A stretch of DNA of 64,000 bases from Flavobacterium sp. 5 (GCF_002813295.1 NZ_PHUE01000001.1:2356001-2420000), one strand, 5' to 3'; positions 32,750 through 42,770 are shown, counted from the stretch's first letter. Notes: a model not told the origin generated them from the sequence alone. Program-made: numbers and translations.

Positions 32750-34951
32750 ATGTATTATAGAATACTGTTTTTTATTCTTTTATTTTTCACTTGTTTGAAT
32801 TCATTTTCTCAAGACACCACCCTCAAAAGACCTAAAATTGGTTTGGTGTTAAGTGGAGGTGGCGCCAAAGGATTTGCACATATAGGAGTTTTAAATGTAT
32901 TGGAAGATGCCGGAATAAAAATAGACTACATTGGAGGAACCAGTATGGGAGCTGTTATAGGCGGACTTTATGCTATAGGATATAATGCCAAACAAATTGA
33001 TTCTATTATTAATGTCACCAATTTTAGTAATGTTATTAATGATTTTATCCCTCGATCTTCCAAGAATTTTTATGAAAAGCGAAATGACGAGTTGTACGCT
33101 TTAGTACTTCCATTTAATAAATTCAGTATCGGTACGCCCGAGGCATTGTCTAAAGGAATGTATAATTTCAATTTATTGAGTCGTTTGACATTTCCTGTCC
33201 GACATGTTCGTGATTTTAATGAATTGCCTATTCCTTTTGTATGTATCGGAACCAATATTGCTTTGGGAGAACAAGTAGTTTTTGATAAAGGAGTCTTGGC
33301 TCAAGCCTTAACAGGTAGTTCTTCTTTGCCTTCTATATTTGCACCAGTAATCATTGATAATAATCTTATTATTGATGGTGGAGTGATTAATAATTACCCT
33401 ATCAATGAAGTTCGAAAAATGGGAGCCGACATAATAATAGGAGTAGATGTTCAATCAGGATTATTGAACAAAGATGAATTAAGAAGCGCTTCAAAAGTTT
33501 TCTTTCAAATTACCAATCTGCAAATGATTGAGAGAATGAAAACAAATGCGAACCTAACCGAAGTCTATATAAAACCCGATGTAAAAAATTACGGTGTAGT
33601 ATCCTTTGAAAAAGCATCAGAGATTATCAAAAAAGGGGAAGATGCTACTTTTGCAGTATACGAAAAAATAGATCTTTTGGTTGATAAGGAAAATCCTTAT
33701 CACAAACCCAAATTAAAATTTCAATCCGATAGTTTGTCTATTGTTGATATTAAAATAAATGAACTCAAAAATTATTCTAGGGATTATATTATAGGTAAAC
33801 TAAATTTCAAACCCAAGTCCAAAATAAGTTTCAAAGACTTGGAAACTGGGATAAACAACCTGAATGCCACTCAGAATTTTAGTAACGTAAGTTATTATTT
33901 TGACAAGAATGGCGCATACGATGATTTGATCCTTACTTTAACCGAAAGCCCAATAAAAACAAATCTAAAATTTGCTCTGCATTATGATGGTTTGTATAAA
34001 AGTGCTGTTTTAGCAAACATAACCAATAAGAAAACATTTTTCAAAAATGACTTTTTATCGGCCGATATAGCTTTAGGAGATAATATAAGGTATTATTTTG
34101 ACTACTATATTGATAATGGATTCCAGTTGAGCTATGGTTTCAAATCACAACTGAATCAATTTAATAAAAACATACCTGTTAGTGTAATAACCTATAATAG
34201 TGATGCTTCAAATTCGGTAAATATTGATTATTTAGATATCTCAAATCAAATATATATTCAATCAGTATTTGCACAAAAATTCCTTATAGGTGTTGGAGCT
34301 GAATTTGAGTATCTTGATATTACCTCAGAGACACTTGAGGTAGATCCAATCATAACAAAGAGTACATACGGTAGTGTTTTTGGTTATATCAAATACGACT
34401 CCTATGATAATAAATACTTCCCTAAAAAAGGATGGTATTTTTCTGGGAACCCGCAATTTTATATGTTTTCTTCAGAGAGTGATAGAAATTTTGCTCCTTT
34501 TTCTGTTGTTAAAAGTGAAGCAGGCATAGCCAAAACAATTTTTAAAAATGTAACAGTAAAGTTTCAAGCCGAGGCAGGAATGACAATAGGTGACAAAAAT
34601 ACACCCTATTTTAATTTTATTTTGGGAGGATACGGATTTAATAATTCAAATAATATCAAATACTTTTATGGGTATGATTTTTTAAGTATTGCGGGTAATA
34701 GCTATTTGGAATCGACCCTTACAGTCGACTTTGAGCTTTTTAAAAAGAATCATCTTAATCTTTCTGCAAATTATGCCAATCTAGGCGATAATCTTTACAG
34801 CACGTTAGATTGGATTTCCTTACCCAAATATTCAGGATATGCATTGGGTTACGGATTGGAAACCATTATAGGGCCAGTTGAAGTAAAATATTCCTGGTCG
34901 CCAGAAATTTCCAATTCTTATCTTTGGTTTTCTGTTGGATTTATATTTTAA
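32750..34951 (+). CDS. PlpD-like patatin phospholipase fused to a beta-barrel
   Basis: 733 aa. Signal peptide 1-21 (...LNSFSQ), patatin domain with oxyanion loop GGGAKG (36-41), nucleophile S65 in GTSMG and partner D209 in IDGGVINNYP. A POTRA-like segment (about 335-410) and a C-terminal 16-strand-like barrel (410-733, ending YLWFSVGFIF) follow, as in the Omp85-type PlpD/type Vd proteins. It would sit in the outer membrane and cleave lipids or be released. Start ATG at 32750, 50 bp after uvrC; probably cotranscribed. Confidence 0.88.
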   Translation: MYYRILFFILLFFTCLNSFSQDTTLKRPKIGLVLSGGGAKGFAHIGVLNVLEDAGIKIDYIGGTSMGAVIGGLYAIGYNAKQIDSIINVTNFSNVINDFIPRSSKNFYEKRNDELYALVLPFNKFSIGTPEALSKGMYNFNLLSRLTFPVRHVRDFNELPIPFVCIGTNIALGEQVVFDKGVLAQALTGSSSLPSIFAPVIIDNNLIIDGGVINNYPINEVRKMGADIIIGVDVQSGLLNKDELRSASKVFFQITNLQMIERMKTNANLTEVYIKPDVKNYGVVSFEKASEIIKKGEDATFAVYEKIDLLVDKENPYHKPKLKFQSDSLSIVDIKINELKNYSRDYIIGKLNFKPKSKISFKDLETGINNLNATQNFSNVSYYFDKNGAYDDLILTLTESPIKTNLKFALHYDGLYKSAVLANITNKKTFFKNDFLSADIALGDNIRYYFDYYIDNGFQLSYGFKSQLNQFNKNIPVSVITYNSDASNSVNIDYLDISNQIYIQSVFAQKFLIGVGAEFEYLDITSETLEVDPIITKSTYGSVFGYIKYDSYDNKYFPKKGWYFSGNPQFYMFSSESDRNFAPFSVVKSEAGIAKTIFKNVTVKFQAEAGMTIGDKNTPYFNFILGGYGFNNSNNIKYFYGYDFLSIAGNSYLESTLTVDFELFKKNHLNLSANYANLGDNLYSTLDWISLPKYSGYALGYGLETIIGPVEVKYSWSPEISNSYLWFSVGFIF

Positions 34952-35179
34952 TTTGGATTTATTGTTAAATAAAATTACGATATTTGTAATTATGAAAACA
35001 AATTGGACAGGTTTATTAGAGTATCTTCAATTCTTAATCAAAAGAAATCCGGAGTGATTTCGGCCATTGTCAAAGAATTGAATACTTAATTGTGTATATC
35101 AAAGTTTTGCTTTTAAAAAGTAATCCCATTTGACGCTACGGTTTTTAACGAATTGTATTATTATCTAATTTAAATTGTT

Positions 35180-36337
35180 ATGCCAATATATCATAAACTA
35201 GGAAATATTCCTCCTAAAAGACACACCCAGTTTGAAAAACCAAATGGAGGTTTGTATTATGAACAACTCTTTGGGACAGAGGGTTTTCATGGAAATTCTT
35301 CGCTTTCGTATCATATTCACAGACCAACTCAGGTCAAAGAAATTATAAAATCATATTCGGTTGAACCTAAAATAGCGATTGGAAAAAACATCAAATCATT
35401 ATTATTAAAAGGTTTCGAATTAAAACCCGAAGATGATTTCTTAGATAGCCGTAAGCCGATGTTGGTCAATAGAGACTGCACCATCGGATTAGCGGCTCCC
35501 AGAAAATCATTGACTTCTTATTTCTATAAAAATGCCGATGCCGATGAAATGATTTTCATTCACAAAGGCAAAGGAAAACTCCGCACGATGCTTGGGAATA
35601 TTCCCTTCGAATATGGGGATTACTTAATCATACCCCGCGGAATTATTTACCAAATAGAATTTGACACCGAAGATAATCGCTTATTTTATGTAGAGTCATT
35701 TGCACCTTTTTATACCCCAAAAAGATACAAAAATGCATCAGGACAACACTTGGAACATTCTCCATTTTGCGAACGCGATTTTATTTTGCCAAACGAATTA
35801 GAATCTCATGACGAAAAAGGAGATTTTTTAATCAAAATAAAAAAAGAAGGAATGATTCATGAAGTGGTTTATGCTTCACATCCTTTTGACGTTGTTGGCT
35901 GGGACGGCTACAATTTTCCTTATGGATTTTCGATTCATAATTTCGAACCTATAACTGGGCGTGTACATCAACCACCACCAGTACACCAAACTTTCGAAAC
36001 GGCAACTTTTGTCGTTTGTTCATTCTGCCCAAGACTTTACGATTATCATCCAAAAGCAATTCCAGCACCTTACAATCATAGCAATATAGATAGTGACGAA
36101 GTGTTGTATTATGTAGATGGCGATTTTATGAGCCGTAACAATATCGAACAGGGTCATATTACATTGCACCCAAAAGGAATCCCTCACGGACCCGCACCAG
36201 GTGCAATGGAACGAAGCATCGGACATAAAGAAACTCAGGAATTGGCTGTAATGGTCGACACCTTCCATCCACTTATGGTAACCGAAGAAGCAATGGGATT
36301 AGACGATGGTCAGTATTATAAATCCTGGACAGAATAG
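35180..36337 (+). CDS. hmgA: Homogentisate 1,2-dioxygenase
   Basis: 385 aa non-haem iron cupin enzyme that opens homogentisate to maleylacetoacetate in tyrosine breakdown. Likely iron ligands are the His and acidic residues in PYNHSNIDSDEVLYY and the His in IPHGPAPG, which line up with the human enzyme's PYYHRN and TPHGPD segments. Shorter than the human enzyme (445 aa), as usual for this bacterial branch. Two genes on the same strand form the tyrosine route with hppD. The maleylacetoacetate isomerase and fumarylacetoacetase are not in the window. Confidence 0.92.
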   Translation: MPIYHKLGNIPPKRHTQFEKPNGGLYYEQLFGTEGFHGNSSLSYHIHRPTQVKEIIKSYSVEPKIAIGKNIKSLLLKGFELKPEDDFLDSRKPMLVNRDCTIGLAAPRKSLTSYFYKNADADEMIFIHKGKGKLRTMLGNIPFEYGDYLIIPRGIIYQIEFDTEDNRLFYVESFAPFYTPKRYKNASGQHLEHSPFCERDFILPNELESHDEKGDFLIKIKKEGMIHEVVYASHPFDVVGWDGYNFPYGFSIHNFEPITGRVHQPPPVHQTFETATFVVCSFCPRLYDYHPKAIPAPYNHSNIDSDEVLYYVDGDFMSRNNIEQGHITLHPKGIPHGPAPGAMERSIGHKETQELAVMVDTFHPLMVTEEAMGLDDGQYYKSWTE

Positions 36338-36399
36338 TCATTGCGAGGTACGGGTGCCATCTCACTAAGAATATCACATTAGCATATCAAATAATTTAT

Positions 36400-36485
36400 G
36401 GAGCTATTTCCTGCTATTCGTTGCAATCTTTTTTATTGCAGAAAAAGCAATAAAAAAGGATTTCCACTGCTATCAGGGCTAGGGC
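36400..36485. repeat. Intergenic hairpin element, copy 1 (GGAGCT...GGGCT family)
   Basis: Begins GGAGCTATTTCCTGCTATTC and ends CCACTGCTATCAGGGCTAGG, with a perfect 12-bp hairpin CTTTTTTATTGC (36428-36439 with 36447-36458) in the middle. Copy 2 at 47515-47583 keeps the same ends and a different hairpin core, which suggests a conserved frame around a compensating stem. Confidence 0.65.
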
Positions 36486-36548
36486 TTTAGAGTAATAAAT
36501 AACATTTTCGGAATCACAGAAAAAATCCGAATCAAAAAAATAAACATC

Positions 36549-37709
36549 ATGTCAAAAGAAATAAAATCAGTAGAATACGGTTTAGAAAAAATCTTCGAAG
36601 GAGCACAAGATTTCCTTCCATTATTAGGAACCGATTATGTAGAATTCTACGTAGGCAACGCAAAACAATCGGCACATTATTATAAGACAGCTTTTGGTTA
36701 TCAATCATTGGCGTATGCGGGATTAGAAACAGGAGTAAAAGACAAAGCATCATATGTTTTAAAACAAGACAAAATTCGAATTGTTTTGACTACTCCTTTA
36801 ACACAAGATTCTCCTATTCACGACCATTTAAAAAAACATGGAGACGGAGTAAAAGTCGCTGCACTTTGGGTAGAAGATGCAAGAAGTGCTTATGAAGAAA
36901 CTATGAAACGTGGGGCTCGTTCCTTTATGGAGCCTACTGTAGAGCAAGATGAGTTTGGAGAAGTAGTACGCTCAGGTATTTACACGTATGGAGAAACAGT
37001 TCACATTTTTGTAGAACGAAAAAATTATAAAGGAGTTTTCCTGCCAGGTTACAAAGAATGGAAATCCGATTATAATCCAGAACCAACTGGTCTAAAATAT
37101 ATTGATCATATGGTTGGGAATGTAGGTTGGAACGAAATGAATACTTGGGTAAAATTCTACGAAGATGTAATGGGATTTGTAAATTTCTTATCGTTTGATG
37201 ACAAACAAATTAACACCGAATATTCGGCATTAATGAGTAAAGTAATGTCAAACGGAAATGGAAGAATCAAATTTCCTATCAACGAACCCGCCGAAGGAAA
37301 GAAAAAATCACAAATCGAGGAGTACTTAGATTTCTACGGAGGTCCTGGAATTCAGCACATCGCCATCGCTACAGATGATATTATAAAAACAGTTTCGGAG
37401 TTAAAAGCACGAGGAGTAGAGTTTTTATCAGCTCCTCCTCATGCTTATTATGAAGCAATTCCAGAAAGATTGGGAGTACACATGGATATGATGAAGGAAG
37501 ATTTGAATGAAATAGAAAAACTGGCCATTATGGTAGATGCCGATGAAGATGGTTATTTGTTGCAGATTTTCACTAAACCAGTTCAGGATCGTCCGACGTT
37601 ATTTTTTGAAATAATTCAAAGAATGGGAGCCAAAGGATTTGGTGCAGGGAACTTTAAAGCACTTTTTGAGTCAATTGAGCGTGAACAAGAATTGCGAGGT
37701 ACTCTATAA
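36549..37709 (+). CDS. hppD: 4-hydroxyphenylpyruvate dioxygenase
   Basis: 386 aa, two vicinal-oxygen-chelate domains. Converts 4-hydroxyphenylpyruvate to homogentisate, the step before hmgA. Iron ligands are His in IDHMVGNV, His in GIQHIAIAT and Glu in LFFEIIQRMG; the C-terminal helix GFGAGNFKALFESIEREQ is the usual active-site gate. Confidence 0.95.
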   Translation: MSKEIKSVEYGLEKIFEGAQDFLPLLGTDYVEFYVGNAKQSAHYYKTAFGYQSLAYAGLETGVKDKASYVLKQDKIRIVLTTPLTQDSPIHDHLKKHGDGVKVAALWVEDARSAYEETMKRGARSFMEPTVEQDEFGEVVRSGIYTYGETVHIFVERKNYKGVFLPGYKEWKSDYNPEPTGLKYIDHMVGNVGWNEMNTWVKFYEDVMGFVNFLSFDDKQINTEYSALMSKVMSNGNGRIKFPINEPAEGKKKSQIEEYLDFYGGPGIQHIAIATDDIIKTVSELKARGVEFLSAPPHAYYEAIPERLGVHMDMMKEDLNEIEKLAIMVDADEDGYLLQIFTKPVQDRPTLFFEIIQRMGAKGFGAGNFKALFESIEREQELRGTL

Positions 37710-37818
37710 AAATGAATTTTTTTTGCATTATCAAAAAAAATAATAGTTAAAGAACCCTTAAAGTTGCAAATGTTGTGTTAAACTCAAGTTTTTACTAAAA
37801 ATAATTCGATTTATGCAA

Positions 37819-37826
37819 TAACTTTG
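37819..37826 (+). promoter_or_regulatory. -7 element of a putative small RNA
   Basis: TAACTTTG matches TAnnTTTG exactly; start point near 37832. No clean TTG at -33. Confidence 0.55.
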
Positions 37827-37831
37827 CACCT

Positions 37832-37946
37832 GTAAACAACGAAGGGGTGGTTTCCTTCTAAGTTTCATATAAATTTTCATAATTTATAGTTTTTTGGTTA
37901 GTTAATAGCATAAAAACTCAGTCATTAATTTGACTGAGTTTTTTTG
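37832..37946 (+). ncRNA. Candidate small RNA (or terminated leader) of about 115 nt
   Basis: Bounded by a perfect TAnnTTTG promoter element and a strong terminator hairpin, with no open reading frame inside. Near the 5' end GAAGG (37841-37845) can pair with CCTTC (37854-37858). It lies between hppD and the DUF3108 gene. Either an independent small RNA or a leader whose terminator controls the DUF3108-tryptophan dioxygenase operon. Confidence 0.45.
37912..37946 (+). terminator. Terminator of the candidate small RNA
   Basis: Perfect 13-bp stem (37912-37924 with 37931-37943), 6-nt loop, T-run. 45 bp before the DUF3108 ATG. Confidence 0.88.
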
Positions 37947-37990
37947 TTTTAATACATTTGAGATTATTTTTTTATAATTAATCGAATCCG

Positions 37991-38764
37991 ATGAAAAAAA
38001 TTATAATTTTCTTGATAGTGATCATCACTTTGGGTTTCGATACACAAAATAAGGAAGCCTTTGCAGGAGGCGAATTCCTAAAGTTCAGGTTGCATTATGG
38101 TCTGATAAATGCAGGTTATGCAACCATCGAAGTTAAAGATGAAATCCTAAACAATCAAGCTGTTTATCATGTTATTGGTAAAGGCTGGTCTACAGGTATG
38201 ACCAAATTCTTTTTTGGAGTTGAAGATGATTACGAAAGTTATATAGATAAGGTAACTAGAAATCCCTATCGGTTTGTTCGAAAAATTAATGAAGGAGGAT
38301 ATACCAAAAATCAGGAAGGATTCTTTAATCAACGAACGAATAGAATCTTGGTAAAAGATTATAAGCATAAAACTGAAAAAGCTTTTGATTTCCCCAATAA
38401 TGCCCAAGATATTCTTTCTTCATTTTATTATCTGCGAAATTATCCTAATATCAATAAAATAAAAGCAGGTGAATCTGTCGTTATTGATATGTTTTTTGAC
38501 GATGAGATTACAAAATTTAAGTTAAAATTCATAGGAAGAGAAGATATTAAAACTAAATTTGGAGTCGTTTCTACAATGATTTTTAAGCCTTTGGTGCAAT
38601 CTGGCCGTATATTTAAGGAACAGGAAAGTTTAACAATATGGATTTCAGACGACTACAATAAGATACCCATTAGGATAAAAGCAACGCTTTTGGTAGGATC
38701 AGTCAAAGCGGATTTGGAAGAATACAAAGGATTGAATAATCCGTTTAAATTAAAAGCAAAATGA
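37991..38764 (+). CDS. DUF3108 domain-containing exported protein
   Basis: 257 aa, N-terminal hydrophobic signal (residues 1-16), then the DUF3108 pattern FRLHYGLINAGYATIEV, SFYYLRNYPNI and a C-terminal LTIWISDDYNKIPIRIKA. The family is periplasmic or surface-associated with unknown function. Its stop overlaps the start of the tryptophan dioxygenase gene (ATGA at 38761), so they are translationally coupled. Confidence 0.85.
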   Translation: MKKIIIFLIVIITLGFDTQNKEAFAGGEFLKFRLHYGLINAGYATIEVKDEILNNQAVYHVIGKGWSTGMTKFFFGVEDDYESYIDKVTRNPYRFVRKINEGGYTKNQEGFFNQRTNRILVKDYKHKTEKAFDFPNNAQDILSSFYYLRNYPNINKIKAGESVVIDMFFDDEITKFKLKFIGREDIKTKFGVVSTMIFKPLVQSGRIFKEQESLTIWISDDYNKIPIRIKATLLVGSVKADLEEYKGLNNPFKLKAK

Positions 38765-39693
38765 CTATAAATGATACCACTGCATCAATTTTAGATGAAA
38801 TTGATCAAAAATTCCAACAGATTAATCAAAAAACTGAAACACATCTTGAAGGATTACTTTGGTCAAAACCAATAACATACTGGGATTATATACAAACTGA
38901 TGCGTTGTTGAATTTGCAAATTCAAAGAACAACATTACCAGATGAAATGGTTTTTATCATGTATCATCAAGTTAATGAATTGCTTTTTAAAATGATACTT
39001 TGGGAGATGCATCAAATTTCCTATTCAGAGAAATTGACTACTGATTTTTTTACAGAAAGGTTAATGAGAATTAGTCGTTACTTTGATATGCTTACCACTT
39101 CGTTTGATATTATGGGTGATGGAATGGAAGTTGAGCAATACATGAAGTTTAGAAATACACTTACTCCTGCAAGTGGTTTTCAAAGTGCACAATATAGAAT
39201 GATAGAGATTGCTTCGACGGATTTAATCAATCTTATTGATTACCGTTTTCGAGCAACTATTGATAGAAATACACCTTATGAGCATGCCTTAGATCATATG
39301 TATTGGCAAGCAGCAGGAAAGGATCATCAAACAGGTGAGAAATCATATTTGCTGCTTGAGTTTGAACGTAAATATAAAGCAATATTTATTGCACAAATGA
39401 AAGAATATAACACGATAAACCTTTGGCAAAAATTCAAACAATTACCAGATTCTGATCGTGAAAATCCAGAATTAATTAAGGCAATGCGTCATTATGATCA
39501 TACCGTAAATATTACTTGGGTTATGGGACATTTGAATGCTGCCAGAAAGTATATTGACAACGGCAAAGGAGATGGTGAGGCTACTGGTGGAAGTGATTGG
39601 AAAAAATACATGCATCCCAGATATCAAAGAAGGATTTTTTTTCCAGAGCTTTGGAGTGAGGAAGAGTTGGCTAATTGGGGTGTAGAAAAATAA
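38761..39693 (+). CDS. Tryptophan 2,3-dioxygenase
   Basis: 310 aa haem enzyme opening the indole ring of tryptophan to N-formylkynurenine. Family signatures: EMVFIMYHQVNELLFKMILWE (distal His in YHQ), GFQSAQYRMIE, and HLNAARKYID with a His and the conserved C-terminal GGSDWKKYMHPRYQRRIFFPELW. Start overlaps the DUF3108 stop. Together with hppD/hmgA this makes an aromatic amino-acid breakdown region. Confidence 0.92.
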   Translation: MTINDTTASILDEIDQKFQQINQKTETHLEGLLWSKPITYWDYIQTDALLNLQIQRTTLPDEMVFIMYHQVNELLFKMILWEMHQISYSEKLTTDFFTERLMRISRYFDMLTTSFDIMGDGMEVEQYMKFRNTLTPASGFQSAQYRMIEIASTDLINLIDYRFRATIDRNTPYEHALDHMYWQAAGKDHQTGEKSYLLLEFERKYKAIFIAQMKEYNTINLWQKFKQLPDSDRENPELIKAMRHYDHTVNITWVMGHLNAARKYIDNGKGDGEATGGSDWKKYMHPRYQRRIFFPELWSEEELANWGVEK

Positions 39694-39710
39694 AGATAAA
39701 AAGAGAGAAC

Positions 39711-40928
39711 TTGAAGAAGATAATTGTAATTGTAGCAGTGCTTTTTTCCTTAATTTCTTGTAATAAAGATAAGGAAGTTGTAGAAAATCAAGTGATTCCA
39801 AAATCTAAAAAGAGTGATTTTGGATTTAAATATTCTGATTTTAATGTTGTACTGGATTCTGTGAAATCTGGAGATACTTTTGGAAGCATTTTGCAAAATC
39901 AAAATATTGGAGACAAAAAAGTTTACGATATCGTATCACAAGTGAAAGACACTTTTGATGTTCGTACAATTAGAATAAACAAACATTATATATTACTTCG
40001 TTCCAAGAATAAAACCAATTCCTTAAATGTTTTCATCTACCAACCCGATGCATTGCATTATTATGTAATTGATTTAAGAGATTCAATCGCAAAGGCTTCT
40101 AAAAAAACAAAACCTTTAACTTTAAAACGCAGAACCATTGGTGGTGTGTTAAAAGGGTCCTTGTCCGAAACATTAGACGCCGCAAATGTGGAAGGAGCAT
40201 TAGCTAGTAAAATTTCTAAAATCTTTGCTTGGTCTATCGATTTCTTTAAGGTTAAAAAGGGAGATCGTTTTGGTTTAACTTTTACCGAACGTTATATCAA
40301 TGACTCTATTTATGACGGAGTAGACAGTTTGCAAGCAGCTTTTTTTGAATATAAAGGCAAAATTATTTATGCTTTTCCATTCGAACAAAATCAAGGATCA
40401 GGCAATTTTGATTATTATGATGAAGATGGAAAAACATTGAAAAATTTCTTCCTTAAAACGCCAATCAAATTTAGTCGTATTACATCTCATTTTAGTTCCA
40501 ATCGTTTTCATCCTGTGCAGCAAATTTGGAAAGCACATAAAGGAACTGATTATGCGGCGCCTTATGGAACACCAATTTCAACTACAGCAGCAGGGACTGT
40601 AGAACAAACTGGTTATACTGCTGGTAATGGTAACTTTGTAAAAGTAAAACACAATAAAGTGTATTCTACTCAATACTTACACATGTCTCGAATATTAGTA
40701 AGGAGAGGACAACATGTGAATCAAGGCCAAACTATAGGATTGGTTGGAAGTACAGGATTGGCAACGGGGCCACACGTATGTTATCGTTTTTGGAAAAATG
40801 GAGTTCAAGTCGATGCTTTACGACTTAAATTACCTAATGGAGAACCTATGAATCCAAAAAATAAAGAGCGATTTTTAAAGAAAATAGAACCTTTAAAATT
40901 CGAGTTGGATAGTGTGTCTAATTTATAA
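39711..40928 (+). CDS. M23 family lipoprotein metallopeptidase with HxC instead of HxH
   Basis: 405 aa from a TTG start at 39711; no ATG lies between the preceding stop and this point, and the TTG gives a proper lipobox (FSLISC, C17). The LytM domain is C-terminal: H276-KGT-D280, then H324 (YLHMS), then G-P-H355-V-C357-Y. In LytM the second His of the HxH pair is a zinc ligand; here it is Cys. Either Cys binds the metal or the domain is inactive and acts as a regulator like EnvC. Acts in the periplasm on peptidoglycan. Follows tryptophan dioxygenase by 17 bp. Confidence 0.85.
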   Translation: MKKIIVIVAVLFSLISCNKDKEVVENQVIPKSKKSDFGFKYSDFNVVLDSVKSGDTFGSILQNQNIGDKKVYDIVSQVKDTFDVRTIRINKHYILLRSKNKTNSLNVFIYQPDALHYYVIDLRDSIAKASKKTKPLTLKRRTIGGVLKGSLSETLDAANVEGALASKISKIFAWSIDFFKVKKGDRFGLTFTERYINDSIYDGVDSLQAAFFEYKGKIIYAFPFEQNQGSGNFDYYDEDGKTLKNFFLKTPIKFSRITSHFSSNRFHPVQQIWKAHKGTDYAAPYGTPISTTAAGTVEQTGYTAGNGNFVKVKHNKVYSTQYLHMSRILVRRGQHVNQGQTIGLVGSTGLATGPHVCYRFWKNGVQVDALRLKLPNGEPMNPKNKERFLKKIEPLKFELDSVSNL

Positions 40929-41033
40929 AAATAATCTTTTTGAACTTATTTAGACCGAGTTAATTTATTTCTATATTTTGATATTATATTGTTATATAAT
41001 TGCCTGATTTTAGTCCATTCAAACTTAATTCAG

Positions 41034-41041
41034 TAAATTTG
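41034..41041 (+). promoter_or_regulatory. -7 promoter element of pgi
   Basis: TAAATTTG matches TAnnTTTG exactly, 25 bp before the ATG. Confidence 0.55.
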
Positions 41042-41066
41042 CGCAACATAAAAAAACAAGAATAAA

Positions 41067-42710
41067 ATGGCTTTAAATACAATAAACCCAACCGATACTT
41101 CTGCTTGGAAAAAATTACAGGCACACTATACTGAAATACAAAAGGCTTCAATGACAGCAATGTTTCAGGCCGACTCATCCAGAACAGAAAAGTTTCATTT
41201 GAAGTGGAATGATTTCCTGATAGATTATTCTAAAAATAGAATTAGTCAGGAAACAATCGATTTGTTACTTGAATTGGCAAACGAAACTGGTTTGAAAAGT
41301 GCTATTGCTGATTATTTTGGAGGAGCAATTATCAACCAAACAGAGAATAGAGCGGTTTTGCATACAGCTTTGAGAGCTAAAGAATCGGCTGTAATCAATG
41401 TAGATGGTGTAAATGTAATGCCAGAAGTATATGAAGTAAAAAATAAAGTAAAAGCGTTCACAAACGAAGTTACTTCGGGTCAAAGAACCGGATATACTGG
41501 AAAAGCATTTACAGACATAGTAAATATAGGTATTGGTGGATCTGATTTAGGACCAGTAATGGCTGTTGAAGCTTTACAATATTATAAAAATCATTTAAAC
41601 GTACATTTTGCATCTAATGTTGATGGTGATCACGTAAATGAAATTATCAAAAAGTTAAATCCTGAAACTACTTTATTCGTAATTGTTTCTAAAACATTTA
41701 CAACTCAAGAAACTTTAACGAATTCCGAAACAATTAAAGCTTGGTTTTTAAAATCGGCTAAGCAAGAAGATGTTGCTAAGCATTTTGTAGCTGTTTCTAC
41801 TAATATTCAAAAAGTAACTGAGTTTGGAATTAATCCAGAAAACGTATTCCCAATGTGGGACTGGGTTGGAGGGCGTTTTTCTTTATGGAGTGCTGTAGGT
41901 CTTTCAATAAGTTTAGCAGTTGGTTTTGATAATTTTAATGATTTGTTGGCTGGCGCTAATGAAATGGATGAACATTTTAAAACAGCTGATTTTGACAAAA
42001 ACATACCTGTAACATTAGCATTGTTAAGCGTTTGGTATAACAACTTCTTTGGTGCCGAAAGTGAAGCTTTAATTCCTTACACACAATATTTACAAAAATT
42101 AGCTCCTTATTTACAACAAGGGACAATGGAAAGTAATGGTAAAAGTGTAGGGCGTGATGGAAAACCAGTAAATTATGAAACGGGGACTATTATTTGGGGC
42201 GAACCAGGAACAAATGCTCAACATGCCTTTTTTCAATTAATTCATCAAGGGACAAAATTGATTCCAACTGATTTTATTGGATTTGTAAAACCTTTATATG
42301 GAGATGAAGATCATCATGATAAATTAATGTCAAACTTTTTTGCTCAAACAGAAGCTTTGATGAATGGTAAATCTCAGGAACAAGTTCAAGCAGAATTTGA
42401 TAAACAAGGATTAAGTGCTGAAAAAGCAAGTGCTCTTTTGCCTTTTAAAGTGTTTTCAGGAAATAAACCTACTAACACAATTTTGATTCAAAAACTGACA
42501 CCAAAATCATTAGGATCTTTAATTGCTATGTATGAGCATAAGATTTTTGTGCAAGGTTTTATTTGGAACATCTTCAGTTTTGATCAATGGGGAGTTGAAC
42601 TTGGAAAACAATTGGCCAATTCAATACTTGATGAAATCAATACAAAGCAAGTTAAAAATCACGATAGTTCTACTAAATTTTTATTGAATCATTTTTTAGA
42701 TAATAAATAA
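41067..42710 (+). CDS. pgi: Glucose-6-phosphate isomerase
   Basis: 547 aa, full length. Interconverts glucose 6-phosphate and fructose 6-phosphate. Family signatures [17 protein letters not shown], sugar-phosphate loop GIGGSDLGP, catalytic Glu in [13 protein letters not shown] and Lys near the C-terminus (GVELGKQLA). Own promoter and terminator. Confidence 0.97.
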   Translation: MALNTINPTDTSAWKKLQAHYTEIQKASMTAMFQADSSRTEKFHLKWNDFLIDYSKNRISQETIDLLLELANETGLKSAIADYFGGAIINQTENRAVLHTALRAKESAVINVDGVNVMPEVYEVKNKVKAFTNEVTSGQRTGYTGKAFTDIVNIGIGGSDLGPVMAVEALQYYKNHLNVHFASNVDGDHVNEIIKKLNPETTLFVIVSKTFTTQETLTNSETIKAWFLKSAKQEDVAKHFVAVSTNIQKVTEFGINPENVFPMWDWVGGRFSLWSAVGLSISLAVGFDNFNDLLAGANEMDEHFKTADFDKNIPVTLALLSVWYNNFFGAESEALIPYTQYLQKLAPYLQQGTMESNGKSVGRDGKPVNYETGTIIWGEPGTNAQHAFFQLIHQGTKLIPTDFIGFVKPLYGDEDHHDKLMSNFFAQTEALMNGKSQEQVQAEFDKQGLSAEKASALLPFKVFSGNKPTNTILIQKLTPKSLGSLIAMYEHKIFVQGFIWNIFSFDQWGVELGKQLANSILDEINTKQVKNHDSSTKFLLNHFLDNK

Positions 42711-42736
42711 ATTTCGTTTAGAATTTCACAATAATG

Positions 42737-42770
42737 AAAAACTCTGATTTTGATAATCAGAGTTTTTTTT
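42737..42770 (+). terminator. pgi terminator
   Basis: Perfect 13-bp stem (42737-42749 with 42755-42767), 5-nt loop, T-run. The following 210 bp hold no gene. Confidence 0.92.

Noticed and set aside
34992..35088. Short frames MKTNWTGLLEYLQFLIKRNPE and, shifted, KKSGVISAIVKELNT before hmgA
   Set aside because: Together they look like a frameshifted remnant of a small gene, but too little is left to name it or to prove it was ever coding.
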